From contig NC_072802.1 in NCBI RefSeq assembly GCF_028583425.1, forward strand, positions 18,795,926-18,859,925: a stretch of DNA of 64,000 nt, written 5' to 3'. Numbering within the stretch: position 1 is the stretch's first letter; the number at the start of each line of letters is the position of its first letter. Origin of the DNA: Eublepharis macularius (taxonomy: Eukaryota; Chordata; Lepidosauria; Squamata; Eublepharidae). Position numbers and translations under genes: made by a program. This document shows, in pieces, positions 10,850 through 23,400 of the stretch. Below the pieces are notes generated by a model, which was not told the DNA's origin, searched no databases, and saw nothing but the letters and a program-made list of their open reading frames with translations.

Positions 10850-11712
10850 GAGCCGTGGGTCCGGTAGCACCTTAAAGACCAACTAGATTCCCAGGGTGTG
10901 AGCTTTCAAGAGCCAAAGCTTCCTTAACAGGCCTGTCACACAATCGTGGCTGGCAGCATAGTTTGGTTCCATTCCAGTGAAGAAAGGAAACCCCTGCTAG
11001 ATATTCCTGTAGGGTGCAGCTGTGTAAGAATTGCACTTAAATGGGCGGGAGGAGGGACGGAGGGACTTTTGCCTCCTGCAAATAAAATGTAAATTGTGCA
11101 ACCTGCATCTAACATAATAGTTTTGAGTTTTGAAGCTGAGTCCTACCTCTTCAATCTTGCCTCTGTCCTGAACTCGCTCAGGTGTCTTAGGCAGGCCATG
11201 TTCTCTCAGCATCCTTCCAACCTTGGTTTGTAGCACAGGGGTAATTATACACGTCTGCCTCTTTAAGCTTAAAGATTGCAACAAGTTGATATGTGATACT
11301 TTTAAGCCATTATTTTTCTGTTCCTCCAAGTCAAGTATGGGGACGAATGCAGGAACACCCCCTTTTCTCTGGGCTAACAGCTGTGCACATCTGAGCCTTC
11401 ATCTTGGGTTTGGGGGGTCTCTGCTGGCTTCTTTCTCAGGTCTGTAATGAAGAGGGAAATGTTTAGATGGTTAGAGGCACTCTTCTGCCTGCAAAGTTCC
11501 AGAGCCTGTTAATGCAGCTGCCAATTGGGTACGTAAAGATGACTACGATTGCTCACTGGAAAGAGTAAGGGTGTGTGTGCACACATACTGAAGGCTTAGG
11601 TGGGTAGCCACGTTGGTCTGCAGTAGAAGAGCAAGATTTGAGCTCAGTAGCACCTGAAAGACCAACAAGATTTCCAGGGGCTTTTGAGAGCTAAAGCTTC
11701 CTTCATCAGATA
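10850..11712. repeat. Fragments of the AGTAGCACCTTAAAGAC repeat family
   Basis: Blocks at 10850-10925 ('ggtagcaccttaaagaccaa', 'gtgagctttcaagagcc') and 11600-11712 ('gtgggtagccacgttggtct', 'cagtagcacctgaaagacca') match the family described at 4046-4262. The sequence between them (10926-11599) shows no gene. Confidence 0.6.
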
Positions 11713-11899
11713 CAAGTAGGAATAGAGGTCCCTGAGCCCTTATATCCAAGGCAGAGGGTGGAAGGGGTGTTGCAAAGAAGGGACTCAGGATGAAGAGGTA
11801 CAATGCACAATGTAACCAGCTTGATTAAATACTTGGTGAGAGCTTTGACTTTCGAAAGTTTATACCCTGGAAATCTTGTTGGCCCTTAAGACACTACAG

Positions 11900-13572
11900 A
11901 GACATGTGCCAGGCACCCAGATAAGAAGCATGTACTTAACATGTATGGATGCCCACTTTTCCCAGAATTTACCAGCCACCACTAGTGCAGTTCTAAACTT
12001 TACTTCGGAAATCCCCTGACTTCCTCCTCACCTCTGGCTTCTAAGGATTTCATCGTGTCGTCTGCTCGTTTTCAAATCTAGCTTCTCAAACTTTTTGAAG
12101 GGCTCACAGGCTGAACAGAAGAAGACACTCGGATTGCTAAATTTGGGATCCTTGACCATGTTCTCTGTTCTTGCACATGCAAAGAATTGCCAAATGCACA
12201 CAGCTTGGTTGTTGGTCCTGTGCAAAAAGGCAAGTCTGACTTCTCTGTTGTCTCCACACCTTTGAGGTCCAGGAGTGTGCACTTCATCCCTCCCCCCTTC
12301 AAATAATAATGTCCAAGTAGCCCATCCTCCAGCCTGAGTGACTCTTTTGTTGTCGAAGTCTCTTAGACTGGAGGAAAGCTACCAGTGTTGCCCAGTGGAA
12401 TGGAAGGATACAGGCCAGCATTTGTCAAATACGAGTTTCTGGAGGGAAGGGCAACAGCAGAGGGACAGCCTTCCTGCCCTGCTCGTGGGCTTCCCAGAGG
12501 CACATGGGAAATTGGATTTGGGGCTGGATGAGCCAGAGGTCTGATTTGATATGGCTTTTCTTGTGTTCTTAAACTGATGAGTAGCAAAGTTTTCCTTCCT
12601 GTACAGAAAGCTGATATGGATGACCAAACTATTCTTCTGCCAGTCCTCTGGATAGTTCGCCCGTCCGTCCAGATGGGCTCTTCTGTATTGACATATGGTC
12701 ACTTTTAGTTCTGTCTTAAAAATACCTTTGGTTTCTCATTCTCATAGTTTAAAGTGCCTCCACACCACAACACACTTGGCATTTTGCACAACACGCAGCT
12801 GGCTTAGCCTCGCTTGTTGAGGGACAGCTGAGCAGACTCTGAGATTGTGCTGCTTTCTTTGGTTCTTGGCTTACATCCCTTAAATCTCCAGCTCTTGAAG
12901 CCCACCAACGAACCAGCTCTGAGATTCAATTCAGTCTGGTGACTTGCAGTTTGGTATTCTTCCAGGTCAGCTCATATATATACCGTGGATAGTAAGCGTC
13001 TGGCAAACATCCATTTTTCCCTTTCTTATTAATTCAGAGGTCTCTGCAGGGTAGGGGGATTTGTTCTTCCTGGAAGCATCGGTGTGTTTCTGGCTTTTGG
13101 CACTCTCCAGATGCTTGTATGTCAGTTCTTATTTCTTTTGGTGTGTGTGTGTCTGTATCTGTGTGTTAACCATTTTTAAAAATAATCTGTGGTCTTGATC
13201 GTAGAGGCATTTTGCCTCAGCACTGGTGGGAGGGAAATAGTGCATAAACAGAGCCACTGGGAATGAGCCTCATGCCATGCCAACAGTATCCCCTTGAGCT
13301 TTCTTCTGGGGTGGAATCACCCCATACTTTGTGTTCGGGAAGCAGTGGGTCATTTCTACCACCACTGGGATTCCTGCCATAGTTTGACCTACTGCTTGCA
13401 GGACATCTTGTGGAGCTCAAAGTTGAAATGCAGCGGGGCTTACATTTTGCAACAGATGAGGGACAAAAATGTCTGGGACACTGGAGGCCTTGAGATGTGA
13501 AGAACGAGGCCTGGGAGCAAACGGATGATGCCTTGTGGCTTGTGGCAGAGCCTAGTAGTTGTAGCTGGGAAC
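11900..13572. other. SH3BGRL intron 1, no gene seen
   Basis: This is mostly unique-looking sequence. There are short GT-rich runs near 13140. No exon, transposon terminus or RNA gene is recognised. Confidence 0.5.
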
Positions 13573-13580
13573 CTAAGATG

Positions 13581-13788
13581 CAGGGCTTTTTTTCAGCTGG
13601 AATGCAGTGGAATGGAGTTCCGGAACCTCTTAAAAATGGTCACATGCCCGGTGGCCCCGTCCCCTGATATCCAGATAGAGGGGAGTTTTGTCTGGAGATC
13701 AGGGGGCGGGGCCACCAGCCATGTGACCATTTTCTCCTAGGGCAACCCACTAAGTTCCACCACCTCTTTTCCCAGAAAAAAAGCCCTG
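13581..13788 (+). mobile_element. hAT-type MITE, family A (copy 1)
   Basis: It begins CAGGGCTTTTTTTCAGCTGG and ends AGAAAAAAAGCCCTG. A perfect 8-bp TSD, CTAAGATG, sits at 13573-13580 and 13789-13796. The interior carries inverted copies of a 'gggcggggccaccagccatg' type block. Seven copies of this family lie in the window (13581, 20486, 39024, 40545, 47598, 48881, 58864). It is non-autonomous and has no transposase. Confidence 0.9.
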
Positions 13789-13966
13789 CTAAGATGACAT
13801 CTAGATCTTCAGAAGACAAGCTTGGCAGTGTCTCTGGTATGCAACTTACCTCTCAAACCAAGCAGAAAATTGCCTGCTCCTTTGGTTCTGGCCTTCTAAC
13901 CTCAAGTTTTCCTCTTTCCCTCAGTCATAGATCCAGAGGAGTTAGACATGTTAAGTCTATAGTTGC

Positions 13967-14075
13967 AAAATAGTAAAAAGTCCAATAGCATCTTTAAGAC
14001 TAACCAACTTTATTGTAGCATAAGCTTTCGAGAACCACAGCTCTCTTTTGTCAGATGCATCATCAGGAAGATTCT
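13967..14075. repeat. AGTAGCACCTTAAAGAC family fragment
   Basis: 'gtccaatagcatctttaaga' and 'cataagctttcgagaaccac' match the 4046-4262 repeat. It lies about 170 bp upstream of SH3BGRL exon 2. Confidence 0.65.
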
Positions 14076-14243
14076 GAGATCCAGGAGATCCAGAAGCTCT
14101 GGTTGCAAAGAAAAAGTGTGTGTGAGATAGAGAAGAGAATTCAATAATGCTTTGCTTATAGTGATGGGATTCTACAGACAACATAAAAGCTTTCCAGTGT
14201 CTGATCTGTCTTTCTCGTTTGTCCCTTCCTGCCCGTGTTCTAG

Positions 14244-14429
14244 ATTAAAAAACAGCAGCAAGATGTACTCTGCTTCTTGGAAGTCAACAAGATTGAATTT
14301 GAGGAAAAAGACATCGCAGCCAATGAAGAAAACCGCAAATGGATGCGGGAAAATGTCCCTGAAGACAGCCGGCCAACTAGTGGGAATCCGTTGCCCCCTC
14401 GACTCTTCAACGACAACCGGTACCTTGGG
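14244..14429 (+). CDS. SH3BGRL: SH3BGRL coding exon 2
   Basis: The acceptor TTCTAG ends at 14243 and the donor GTGAGA starts at 14430. The 186-nt exon opens in phase 0 with [16 protein letters not shown] and closes with FNDNRYLG. Length and both boundaries match exon 2 of the mammalian gene. It encodes most of the thioredoxin-like core, including beta-strand 2 and the PLPP loop. Confidence 0.95.
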
Positions 14430-17400
14430 GTGAGACCAAGCCTCCATTTTCTGCCTTTTAGTACAAATTACTGGGGAAACTCTTCTATGTGAATCTTTAT
14501 TGATATCCATAGGGGAATGCCCTCTGTGTTGGAGATCTTGCAAGCAGGAAGGCACGACCCTACATATGTGGTGGGAATGCCACTATGTTCAGGAATTTTG
14601 GAGAGTGGTTCACAAAGAGATATTCAACATGATGGGTCTTTCATTGCCATACTCCCCAGAATTTTTCCTATTGGATTTTTGGCCCAACTCTGTGTTAGAT
14701 AGGAATACCAGATCTCTTGTCTCAATATTAGTCGCCTCTGCTCCTCTGGTCATTGCTGGGAATTGGAAATCCCTCAAAGGCCCATTGCTAAAAAAATGGT
14801 ATCAGAAAATCTGGGAGCAATATTTGATGGTTAGGATTATGCATAATCCGTTTTTTGGGAACTTGCATATGGCTGTCCCTTTATTTGAATACGATGAAAT
14901 ATGGAAACCAATTTTAGATGTTTTAAATGCCCAAGAAGTAATTCCCCCAATGCAACAAAGTTTAAATGCTTGTTTATTGTAATTCTTGGGTTTTTAACAA
15001 TTTGCCAAGAGTGGTTTTGATAATGTCTTTTATGGCTTAGTTTTAATCCCTTTCTTGTTTGTACTGTATGGTTTTATCATTTCTTGTATGAAATAATTTT
15101 TAATTTTTTTTTTAAAAAAGATATCCATAGGGGAATGCCATCCTATACACTGGCCCCAGTGAGGTATATCCAACCATCCTCCAATGAGCTTTTCTCCAAT
15201 GGAAAAGCCACTTAAATTTCAGGAAGGCTTGAAAATTGCTCAGTTGAGAGATAAGGCAGGAGTTGGATCCATCCCCAGTGTCCCCAAGGGATTGGGCCCT
15301 TTGAAGATAAAGTTACCCATTTATGATAAATTTATGCTACAAACTTAAAATTAAATATATTTGTTTGGCTTGTATTTAAAACTATTTGTGCAAACATCTG
15401 AGATAAGCCACTTTAAAATATGTGTCTTTTAATCGCTTAAAGCATTCCAGGGCAATTTAAGAGACCTTGCTGATTAGAACTTATTTTGATGCTTGGGGCC
15501 AAGACATTTTTTAAAAGGCCTGAGATCAGCATTGGAAAGCTTCTCGAGGGTGAGAGTTCCAAAGATCCAGAGGCTCTAAGCTCTGTTTTGCCTTGAGAAA
15601 GGTCCCCAACTCAGTCTCTGGCAGCTCCAGTTTAAGGGGTCTCTGGGTCAGACCTTTCTTTCCTGAGACCCTACATAGGCGCTGCTCCGTGATGGTCGAA
15701 TGCCCTTATGTGGTATAAGGCAGCTTCCTACATGTGTGTGTTATGTGTCATCAAGTTGCCTCCGACCTATGGCGTCCCTATGAATGAAAGACCTCCAAAA
15801 CATCCTATCATTAACAGACTTGCTCAGATCCTGCAAACTGGAGGATGTGGCTTCTTCTAGTGAGTCAAGCCATCTTGTTTTAGGTCTTCCCCTTTTCCTA
15901 CTGCCTTTCACTTTTCCTAGAATTATTTTCTAGCTTCATACATGTACACTATATAAACAGGGGCTCTTTACTGGTGTCCAAAGCAGAGACTTTCTGACTA
16001 AAGTAATGACCTAGAGGAAGGGTTAAATTCAGGGTGGCCAGAATATTCCACGTTGGGCCCGTAGAATGAGCATCAAAAATCCTTCCTAACCCCACCCACT
16101 TTTTCAGTGAAATCTGTAATAGAGCCCCTTAGTTCTGATCTACCTGCAAAGCATCCTGTCACATTTGTTCACCTTTGCTCTTGTTCTCCTCCTGGCTGCC
16201 AAAATGTAGAAAGTAAGCCTCTCCGGGCAGAGACCTCTTTGTGTATGCTATTCCATTGAGTATTGCTTACATTGAGGACATGAGAAATGAGCACGTGTCC
16301 AGCAGCACCTATAAGACTAATAAAATTTGTGGAAGAAGCGAGTTTGAAGAAGTGAACTGTGATTAACAAAAGTGCATACCCTACCACAAGTTTTGTTAGT
16401 CTTATAGGTGCTACTGGACTCTTGCTCTTTTCTACTGCTCCCGGCAGACTAACACAGCTACTCATCTTGATTTATTGAAGACATTGTAGATAATATAAAG
16501 CAGCTACCCATTTCAGAATATTGAGAATAGAGACGGGCACCTTTATTGTGGAGCTTTTACACTGTGGGTTTCCTTGCATCAGGTCTGCTGTGGGTAAAGG
16601 TTTTGCAATTTAAACGGAAACCCATATTCCACATTGTTTTTTAATTTATTATTATTATTATTATTATTCATAAAATTAAAAGCCCAATAAAAAGGGCAGA
16701 AAGCAAAAATAAAGAAAAGGATAGTAAAAAGCTTACAAGAAGAAGAAGGAAAAACAGAACTTAGAAATAAAAGAAACCAGTAATACATATTTCATTTCCA
16801 TTCTTCTCAACAACACTTTTCTTTTTTGACAAACATCGTACTTAAAATTTAATCTCTCCAAAATTTCTTTTCCACTACTGCCTCCCTTCTATTTGTTTTC
16901 TCCCAGATTTATCGTCTTAAAAATCAAAGCCACAAATCATCAAATCATTTTTCCTTGTTTCACGCAGAAAGTCAATAAGGGGTTTCCAGTAAACCATAAA
17001 AATAGACAATGTTTTATCTCTGATCAGAGCTGTAAGTTTAGCCATCTCCGCTAGCTCCATCATTTTCATAATCCAATCTTCAACTGGAGGCAATTCTGTG
17101 CTTTTCCATTTTTGTGCATATAAAAGCCTAGCTGCTGTAGTCATATACAAAAATAAAACCCCATGCTGATTTTTCAACTGTTTGTCCATTAATCCCAACA
17201 AAAAGGCTTCTGGCTTAAACTGTACAGTAGTCTTTTGTATTATCATATGGATTTGAATCCAGAATTTTCTAGCCTTACGGCAAGTCCACCTGAAATGATA
17301 GAATGTCCTTCTTGTTTCTCACATTTCCAACATTTATTCGACATACCTTCACTCATTTTAGCTAATTTGTCAGGGGACATATACCAAACAACCAACAATA

Positions 17401-20400
17401 GCACAGGGACCAATAAATCAGTAAAACAACAGTAAATACCAAAAATGAAAAATAATATAATTCTGAATTGTGAGACAGTGAAATGTAGCTTTAAGCGTAA
17501 ATACAAAGAACCGTCTCAGTGGAATAAGTACAGAGACCAGTCTTAGTCCATTTCAAAAGACCAAGCCTCCCAAGACCAGAATCATGGCGCTGAAAATAGT
17601 CAGTCAAACCATCTGTTCATTCTCAAGTCTTTTCAAAGTTCAGACGTCCGTGTAGTCCAGCTGAGCAGAGGGCTGGGAGCCCACCTGCGCCATTCGCCTG
17701 CTCCGAGGGCAGGGGGCGTGTAGCAAGCATGCCGCCCTGTCAGCGTGATGCCCACATGGCAAGCCGGCTGCCCCGGCACACTGTGGAGCTGGTAGCAGCA
17801 GCACAGGTGGCTGGAAGGCCGCCCGCGCCATTTGCCTGCCGTGCAGGACAGGGGGCATGCAGCAAGCTGGCCGCCCCCTCAGCGGGGCAGGTGAATGGGA
17901 CAGGCGGCCTCCCAGCCACCCACGCTGCCGCCGCTAGCTCTGAGGTGCGCCAGGACAGCTGGCTTGCCACGCGGGCAGCACACTCCACACTGCGTGATAT
18001 CACGAAAGTGACGTCATCACGCAGTGTAGTAGTGGACAGTGTGGAAAGGATAGAGGATCCTGTGTAGAGGGTCCAGGCAGATGTATCCCAGGACCAATGC
18101 CACCAAAGTCCCTCTAGAAGTAAAGACAGACCCCACCAGACAGACCAGTGGGTGGGGTCTGTCGTCTTTACTAACCTTGCTGCGCTAAGAACAAACTGCG
18201 CTTGAGAATTGCTTTGCCGTTTCTGTTGGTAAGTGTATAAAGACACTTTTTTGTGTGGATTTGTGTGTGTGTAAATTTTCACACATTAAGAGGGACAAAA
18301 TCTGCTATGTTATATTCTTTACTTCTAGAGGGACTTTGGTGGCATTGGTCGTGGCCCCTGATGAAATCGTGGCTAGATGAAACAAGCTAAATAAATTAAT
18401 CTTGCTGGCTGCTTGTTGGGCCAACCCGGGACCGGCCTGGCTCCTGGGATACGTCTGCCTGGATCCTTTACACACAAGACCTAATTTAGAGGATCACTGT
18501 CCACCTTTTTGTTTCCACATTGTCTACTACTACACTGCTGATGGCTTCTGGACTACACAGATGTCTGAACTTTGAAAAGACTTGAGAATGAACGGATGGT
18601 TTGACTGACTTTATTTTCAGCGCTGTGATTCTGGTCTTGGGAGGCTTGGCCTTTTGAAATTGACTAAGACTGGTCTCTGTATTTATTCCACTGAGACGGT
18701 TCTTTGTATTTATGCTTAAAGCTACATTTCACTGTCTCACAATTCAGAATTATATTATTTTTCATTTTTGGTATTCACTGTTGTTTTACTGATTTATTGG
18801 TCCCTGGGCTGTTGTTTGTTGTAGTTCTGCCTTCACGGTTGCCCTTGGTGTGTTTGCATTGCAGGGGACATATACCGGCAATACATCATTTTATAAAAAT
18901 GTCTTTAAGTCTAACACTCAAAGTAAATTTAAGCCCCTTTATCCACATATTTTCCCACTGATCCATCATTATATTATACCCAAAATTGCTAGTCCATTTT
19001 ACCATACAATCTTTCACAGATTCTTCTTCTGTTTCAAATTTCAGTAACAGCTTATACATTTTAGAAATAACATGTTATTTCTATATTCCACGCTGTGATA
19101 TTTTCTCCCACCTTAAGAAATTCCAGCATTCCTCTTCCACTCCCCCCATATTCCTTTTTTTTTTTTTTTTTACAAAATATTCTCTTGCAGTTTTGTAAAA
19201 AAAGACTGCTTTGACACGAGTCTTGAAACAGTGGGTCTGTGAAATACCTTACCCTTAATAGCTGCTAGCTTCACCTCATTTCTCAACAGGAGCTGTGCGG
19301 TGCGCATTCTGTTGTGTGCAATCTTTGTCTTACAGACACCCCCTCCCTTTTTAAGGGCTGGCTAACTGCATCATTGGCAAAGGCCGTGCTGTTTGGAAAT
19401 TGGTTGGAAAAGGGGGAAGGGTTTTTTTAAGACACCTTTCTTAATTACATTTGCAAAAAGAAATCGGCTTCCGCCAGTTACATTAGGAGTCCATGTTCAT
19501 ATACAGGGTCTGGATTAAGGGTGGAAAATATATATGGGGATATCACTTTAAAATGTATGCAGGATATTCATTGGCAGCAGGGTATGTGCACTGCATGGTA
19601 TCTCCTTGTCCTGCTTTCCCCTCCAGTGTATCATTAGATGTTAAGTGCACCAGCTGTCACTTAAGTTTCTTTCTTTCTCTTATCTCTTTCTCTTCTTCCT
19701 TTCTTTGCACCACAATACATTGTAGTTGAATTCATAGTGTACAGTCCTGCAGTTTGGAAGTGGGCATCCTGCAGTGTCTGAATGCACATTCTCTTCCGCA
19801 CTTGGCTTTATTATTCAGTAAGCTTACTTTTTGTCTTTTACGGAGAGAGAACTTTGGTATTTATATATTCGCATTTCAAAAAAGAATTAAATTTAAAACA
19901 AAGCTAGGCAGAAATCAGAAGACATTACTCTTGCACCTGCAAGTATATGGTCTTAAGCTTTCCCTGTGACAGCTTCTAAATAAATACAGGAATACTACTG
20001 GTTATTATACAAAAGCCTTGGCAGCCGAGTGGGACTTACACTGCTTTCCGAAGGCCAGTATTGAGGTGTGCCTGAACTTCTTGAGGAAGAGGAACTCCAC
20101 AACCTTGGGGGGCCTTCACCAAAAAGGCCTTTCTCTGCACTGTGGATGTACATTTTAGGAAACCCGGAGCAAAGCACTCAGGAATGATAAGCAGGTGGAT
20201 TCATGGGGGAAACAGACACAAGCTGAAGGCCAAACTAGACAATACCCTAAAAAGTGGGGGGAAGCTTTGCTTTTATTATTAGGGGAGGAAGGGCCGTGAT
20301 CTTTTTCCAATACAAAAAGCGAGCCCACGGCTCAGGAGTGCAGAGTGTCTGCTTTCCATGAGAATGGTCCTCCCCAGCATCCTAGCCCATAGGATACAAG

Positions 20401-23400
20401 TGATGAGAAAGACTTTCCTCTGCCTGCGACCTTAGAGACATGGCTGCCAGGCAGAATACAGTGCTAGATGGACCAGTGGTGTCACCAGGGCTTTTTTACA
20501 GCGGGAACGCAGTGGAACAGAGTTCTGGCACCTCTTGAAAATGGTCACATGGCCGGTGGCCCCGCCTCCTGATCTCCAGACAGAGGGGAGTTTAGATTGC
20601 CCTCCGCGCAGTGGCACGGAGGGCAATCTAAATCCCCCTGTCTGGAGATCAGGGGGTGGGGCCACCGACCATGTGACCATTTTCGCCAAGGGCAATTTAA
20701 ACTTTAAAAAACTCCCCCTTGTTCCAGCTGACCCAAAGTGACATCATTGTGCAGTCCTGAGTTCCACCACCTCTTTTCCCAGAAAAAAAGGCCTGGGTGT
20801 CACTCAGTATGAGGCAGGTTCAGGGTACTCACATGACTGGAGAGGTACAGTTTAGGAGCTGAGAACTCTTTCTCTGCATATGCTTTTTCTATTAAAGCAA
20901 GAGCCTGGCTCCAGTCCCTTATGTTGAACAGGAACATATGACAGGAAGCATATGCGCACCGTCAACTTACTGCAGCTAAATACGATAGGAACTGAGTTTT
21001 TATTATTTGCTTTATTTACAATCCATTCTCTCGCTGAGACTCCCAGCAGAATTCACAGTGCAAGTCAATGCAGCTAAGAAGCATGAGACATCTAATAAGC
21101 AATGCAACAGGAGTAGGGTTACAAAATTAGAAAAAAGGATCAGATGTGATATGTCAAACAAAAGAGAGCATGGGATGACAGAAGCAGGGAACAATGTAGT
21201 AAGAGCATGATGGCACATCAGATAAACGGATAATACAGACCATAAACCGTGGCATAGGCTACAGTCCTAATTCCCTTTATAAAAAGCATCTTCCTGACAT
21301 GTCCTGTTATGCTGTAGCCCATTCCCCTTTATAGAAATGCTCTCCTGAACTATTCTGTTATACATAGTTTGTGGGACGACTGCAGTGTGGGAGCCTTTCT
21401 TCTCCTCCACTTGCAAGTATTTCGCTTGGGTGTGGCCAGAAGCATGAACCAAAGGGCTCTTGCAAATTGCTTGTAGCCTGGAGCTTGCGTGAGCCAGCCC
21501 AGTGAACCGGGAGCCGCTCAGAATGTGTTCTGTTTTCTCTGTTTTGCTTATTAAAACTTCTGTCTAAATTGTCTTTTAAATTTTATTTTCAATATTTCTA
21601 TGAGCCACTTTGGGGAGAAGAGCCACGTAGAAATGCTTAAATCGTTTAAAATTCTTCGGCCCTTAGATATGTATGACCTTGGATATCAAGGGCATTATTG
21701 AAGGCTTTGAGACAGCATAGTTTAGAAACCCCCTCTCGCCGCCCCTTACATGAGCCGGCCTTCTTTCCTCCCCCAGTGACACTTTTCAAATGTTAGGACC
21801 TTGCCCTGCATATTTGCTTCTAATGTCGTGTGCTTTGTCTCTCTCACAGGATTATGAAGCTTTCTTTGAAGCTCGAGAAAATAATGCCGTCTATGCTTTT
21901 TTAGGCCTGACGGCTCCACCTGGCTCAAAGGTAAGTGCGGTTGTCATTTCATTTTTAATTTCTGTGACTCCTAAGTCAGATTTTTGCAGTAGTTTGCTGG
22001 CATTTGGGAGGTACCCACGGTTTGCTAACCAACTTTGGTTACCGTGAGCATGCAGGATTGTAGGATAGATCCAAATGCAGAACCCCACCAGTCGGCAAGT
22101 TGCAGAATAAATGTAAAAACTTCCATTAGGAAAAGAAAAATATACAGGAGCCCGAGGAAGCTCTTTAAACTCCAACCACCCACATTTTAAAAACTTGTGA
22201 ATATTTCTTTTAAAGACATTCCATTTGCAAAGAAATCTTAGCTCACCCTTTGAAGACAGACGCTCATTCTGTCTTTTTAAATAAATGCTTTCCTGAGTTA
22301 GACCTGTCCTGTTGAACTGTCTGGGCGAATTAAGTATTGGGTTGCTGGGGCAAGTCAACCAAAAGGAAAAAGTATTCATTGATTTGAAAGCCTGAGACAG
22401 GACTTGCTTGCCAGTCAGACGTTCACTTTAAACAAACGTGAGCATTTGTGAGTCGCTGTTGAAGGAGCATAGTGCTGGATCCCCCCACCCCCGCATTCAG
22501 CAAGCTGTTGATTGTTTCCTTAAACATTAACCAGATCTTCAGAGTGGGAATTTTAAGAAGAAGTTTGCAATGTTCAGAGTCTCAAAAACTTGAATATGAA
22601 TCCTAAAATATTGCTGAATTTTTTTGAACGTGCACATAATCCCAGTTCAGTGTTGCTCCATCTTCACAACAGCCTAGTGAGCTCGGAGTCATAATGCTTT
22701 TCACAGGACAAATTCCCGGAGGATAGGTTCATCCATGGCTGTTTGCTTTGATGGCTAGATAGAACCTCCGTATTCAGAGGGTGTGCATCTCTAAGGATGA
22801 GTTTCTGGAGGAGAACAATGGGAAGTTTTGACCTCTGCCCAAAGATGGCTGGTGGCTGCACTGGGGTAGAGGAACGCTGGACTAGAAGGATCTTTAGTCT
22901 ATTCCAGCAGGCATCATTTTACATTCACTGCCTTTTGAGTCCCCTTCAAACCCGGATTGTCTGATCCACCAGCAGTTCAAGAACTGGCTGTGGCCTTGTA
23001 GTTTTGCCTCACCCTGCTGGCTTGGCTTCCTGCTGCTGTCACCTCTTACCCATTTGTGTCTTGTGTAGAAAAAGCAAATGAATTGTTCCGTGCTGGTTGC
23101 TGTGAGCTTTTCCCAGGTGACGGCAGTCACATGCAGCAGGAGCAGCAGGCCCCCAGAGTCTATGGGGAGGACATGACTTCAGAGCTTCAGCCAGCATTTG
23201 GAACACTGGCCTGTCTGCCCGATGGCTGCTGTGACGGTGGGCTTGGAGCACACTGTGGGTGGGCTCTGAGTTGTCATTGCCTGTGCTTGTCTTCACTCAA
23301 ATTTTCTGCTTGCACCCAGTATCTTCAAGGATCTGTTCGTAATAATTGAGATTACTAGAAGTTTTGCCTTCGTGTCTTCATTGCTCACTTTTGCTCTGCC

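Larger units (their letters stand above)
17386..18861 (+). mobile_element. Penelope-like retroelement with inverted pLTR-like arms
   Basis: It is inserted in an L1 and flanked by 15-bp direct repeats (17371-17385 and 18862-18876, CAGGGGACATATACC). The ends are long inverted arms: 17386-17660 is the reverse complement of about 18546-18828, and 18036-18125 of parts of 18316-18545. The right arm carries about 35 extra bases before the TSD. Inverted LTR-like arms, a short one-sided extension and a TSD of this size fit Penelope-like elements. The right arm also holds a hammerhead-like motif, another known feature of that group. A GC-rich MITE-like piece interrupts the left arm (17661-18020). No reverse transcriptase is left. 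The class is inferred from structure. Confidence 0.55.
16637..19200 (-). mobile_element. L1 LINE ORF2 fragment, minus strand, split by an insertion
   Basis: Minus-strand translation of 19060-18880 gives an L1 ORF2-like segment ([20 protein letters not shown]). It continues across the insertion point as [20 protein letters not shown] then [10 protein letters not shown], the ORF2p zinc-knuckle region, at 17385-17300. The tryptophan-rich end follows to about 16920, then an A-rich 3' UTR to about 16637. The element is split at 17386-18861 by a Penelope-like insertion. It is 5'-truncated and old, with several frame breaks. A short polypyrimidine run near 19155 lies at its upstream end. Confidence 0.75.

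Noticed and set aside
12577-12600. CTGATGAG near 12577 as a second hammerhead core
   Set aside because: No GAAA or complementary stems follow at the required spacing.
17740-18282. 180-codon frame on the - strand and overlapping frames
   Set aside because: It spans a GC-rich MITE fragment and non-coding element arms; there is no domain, and composition explains the open frame.
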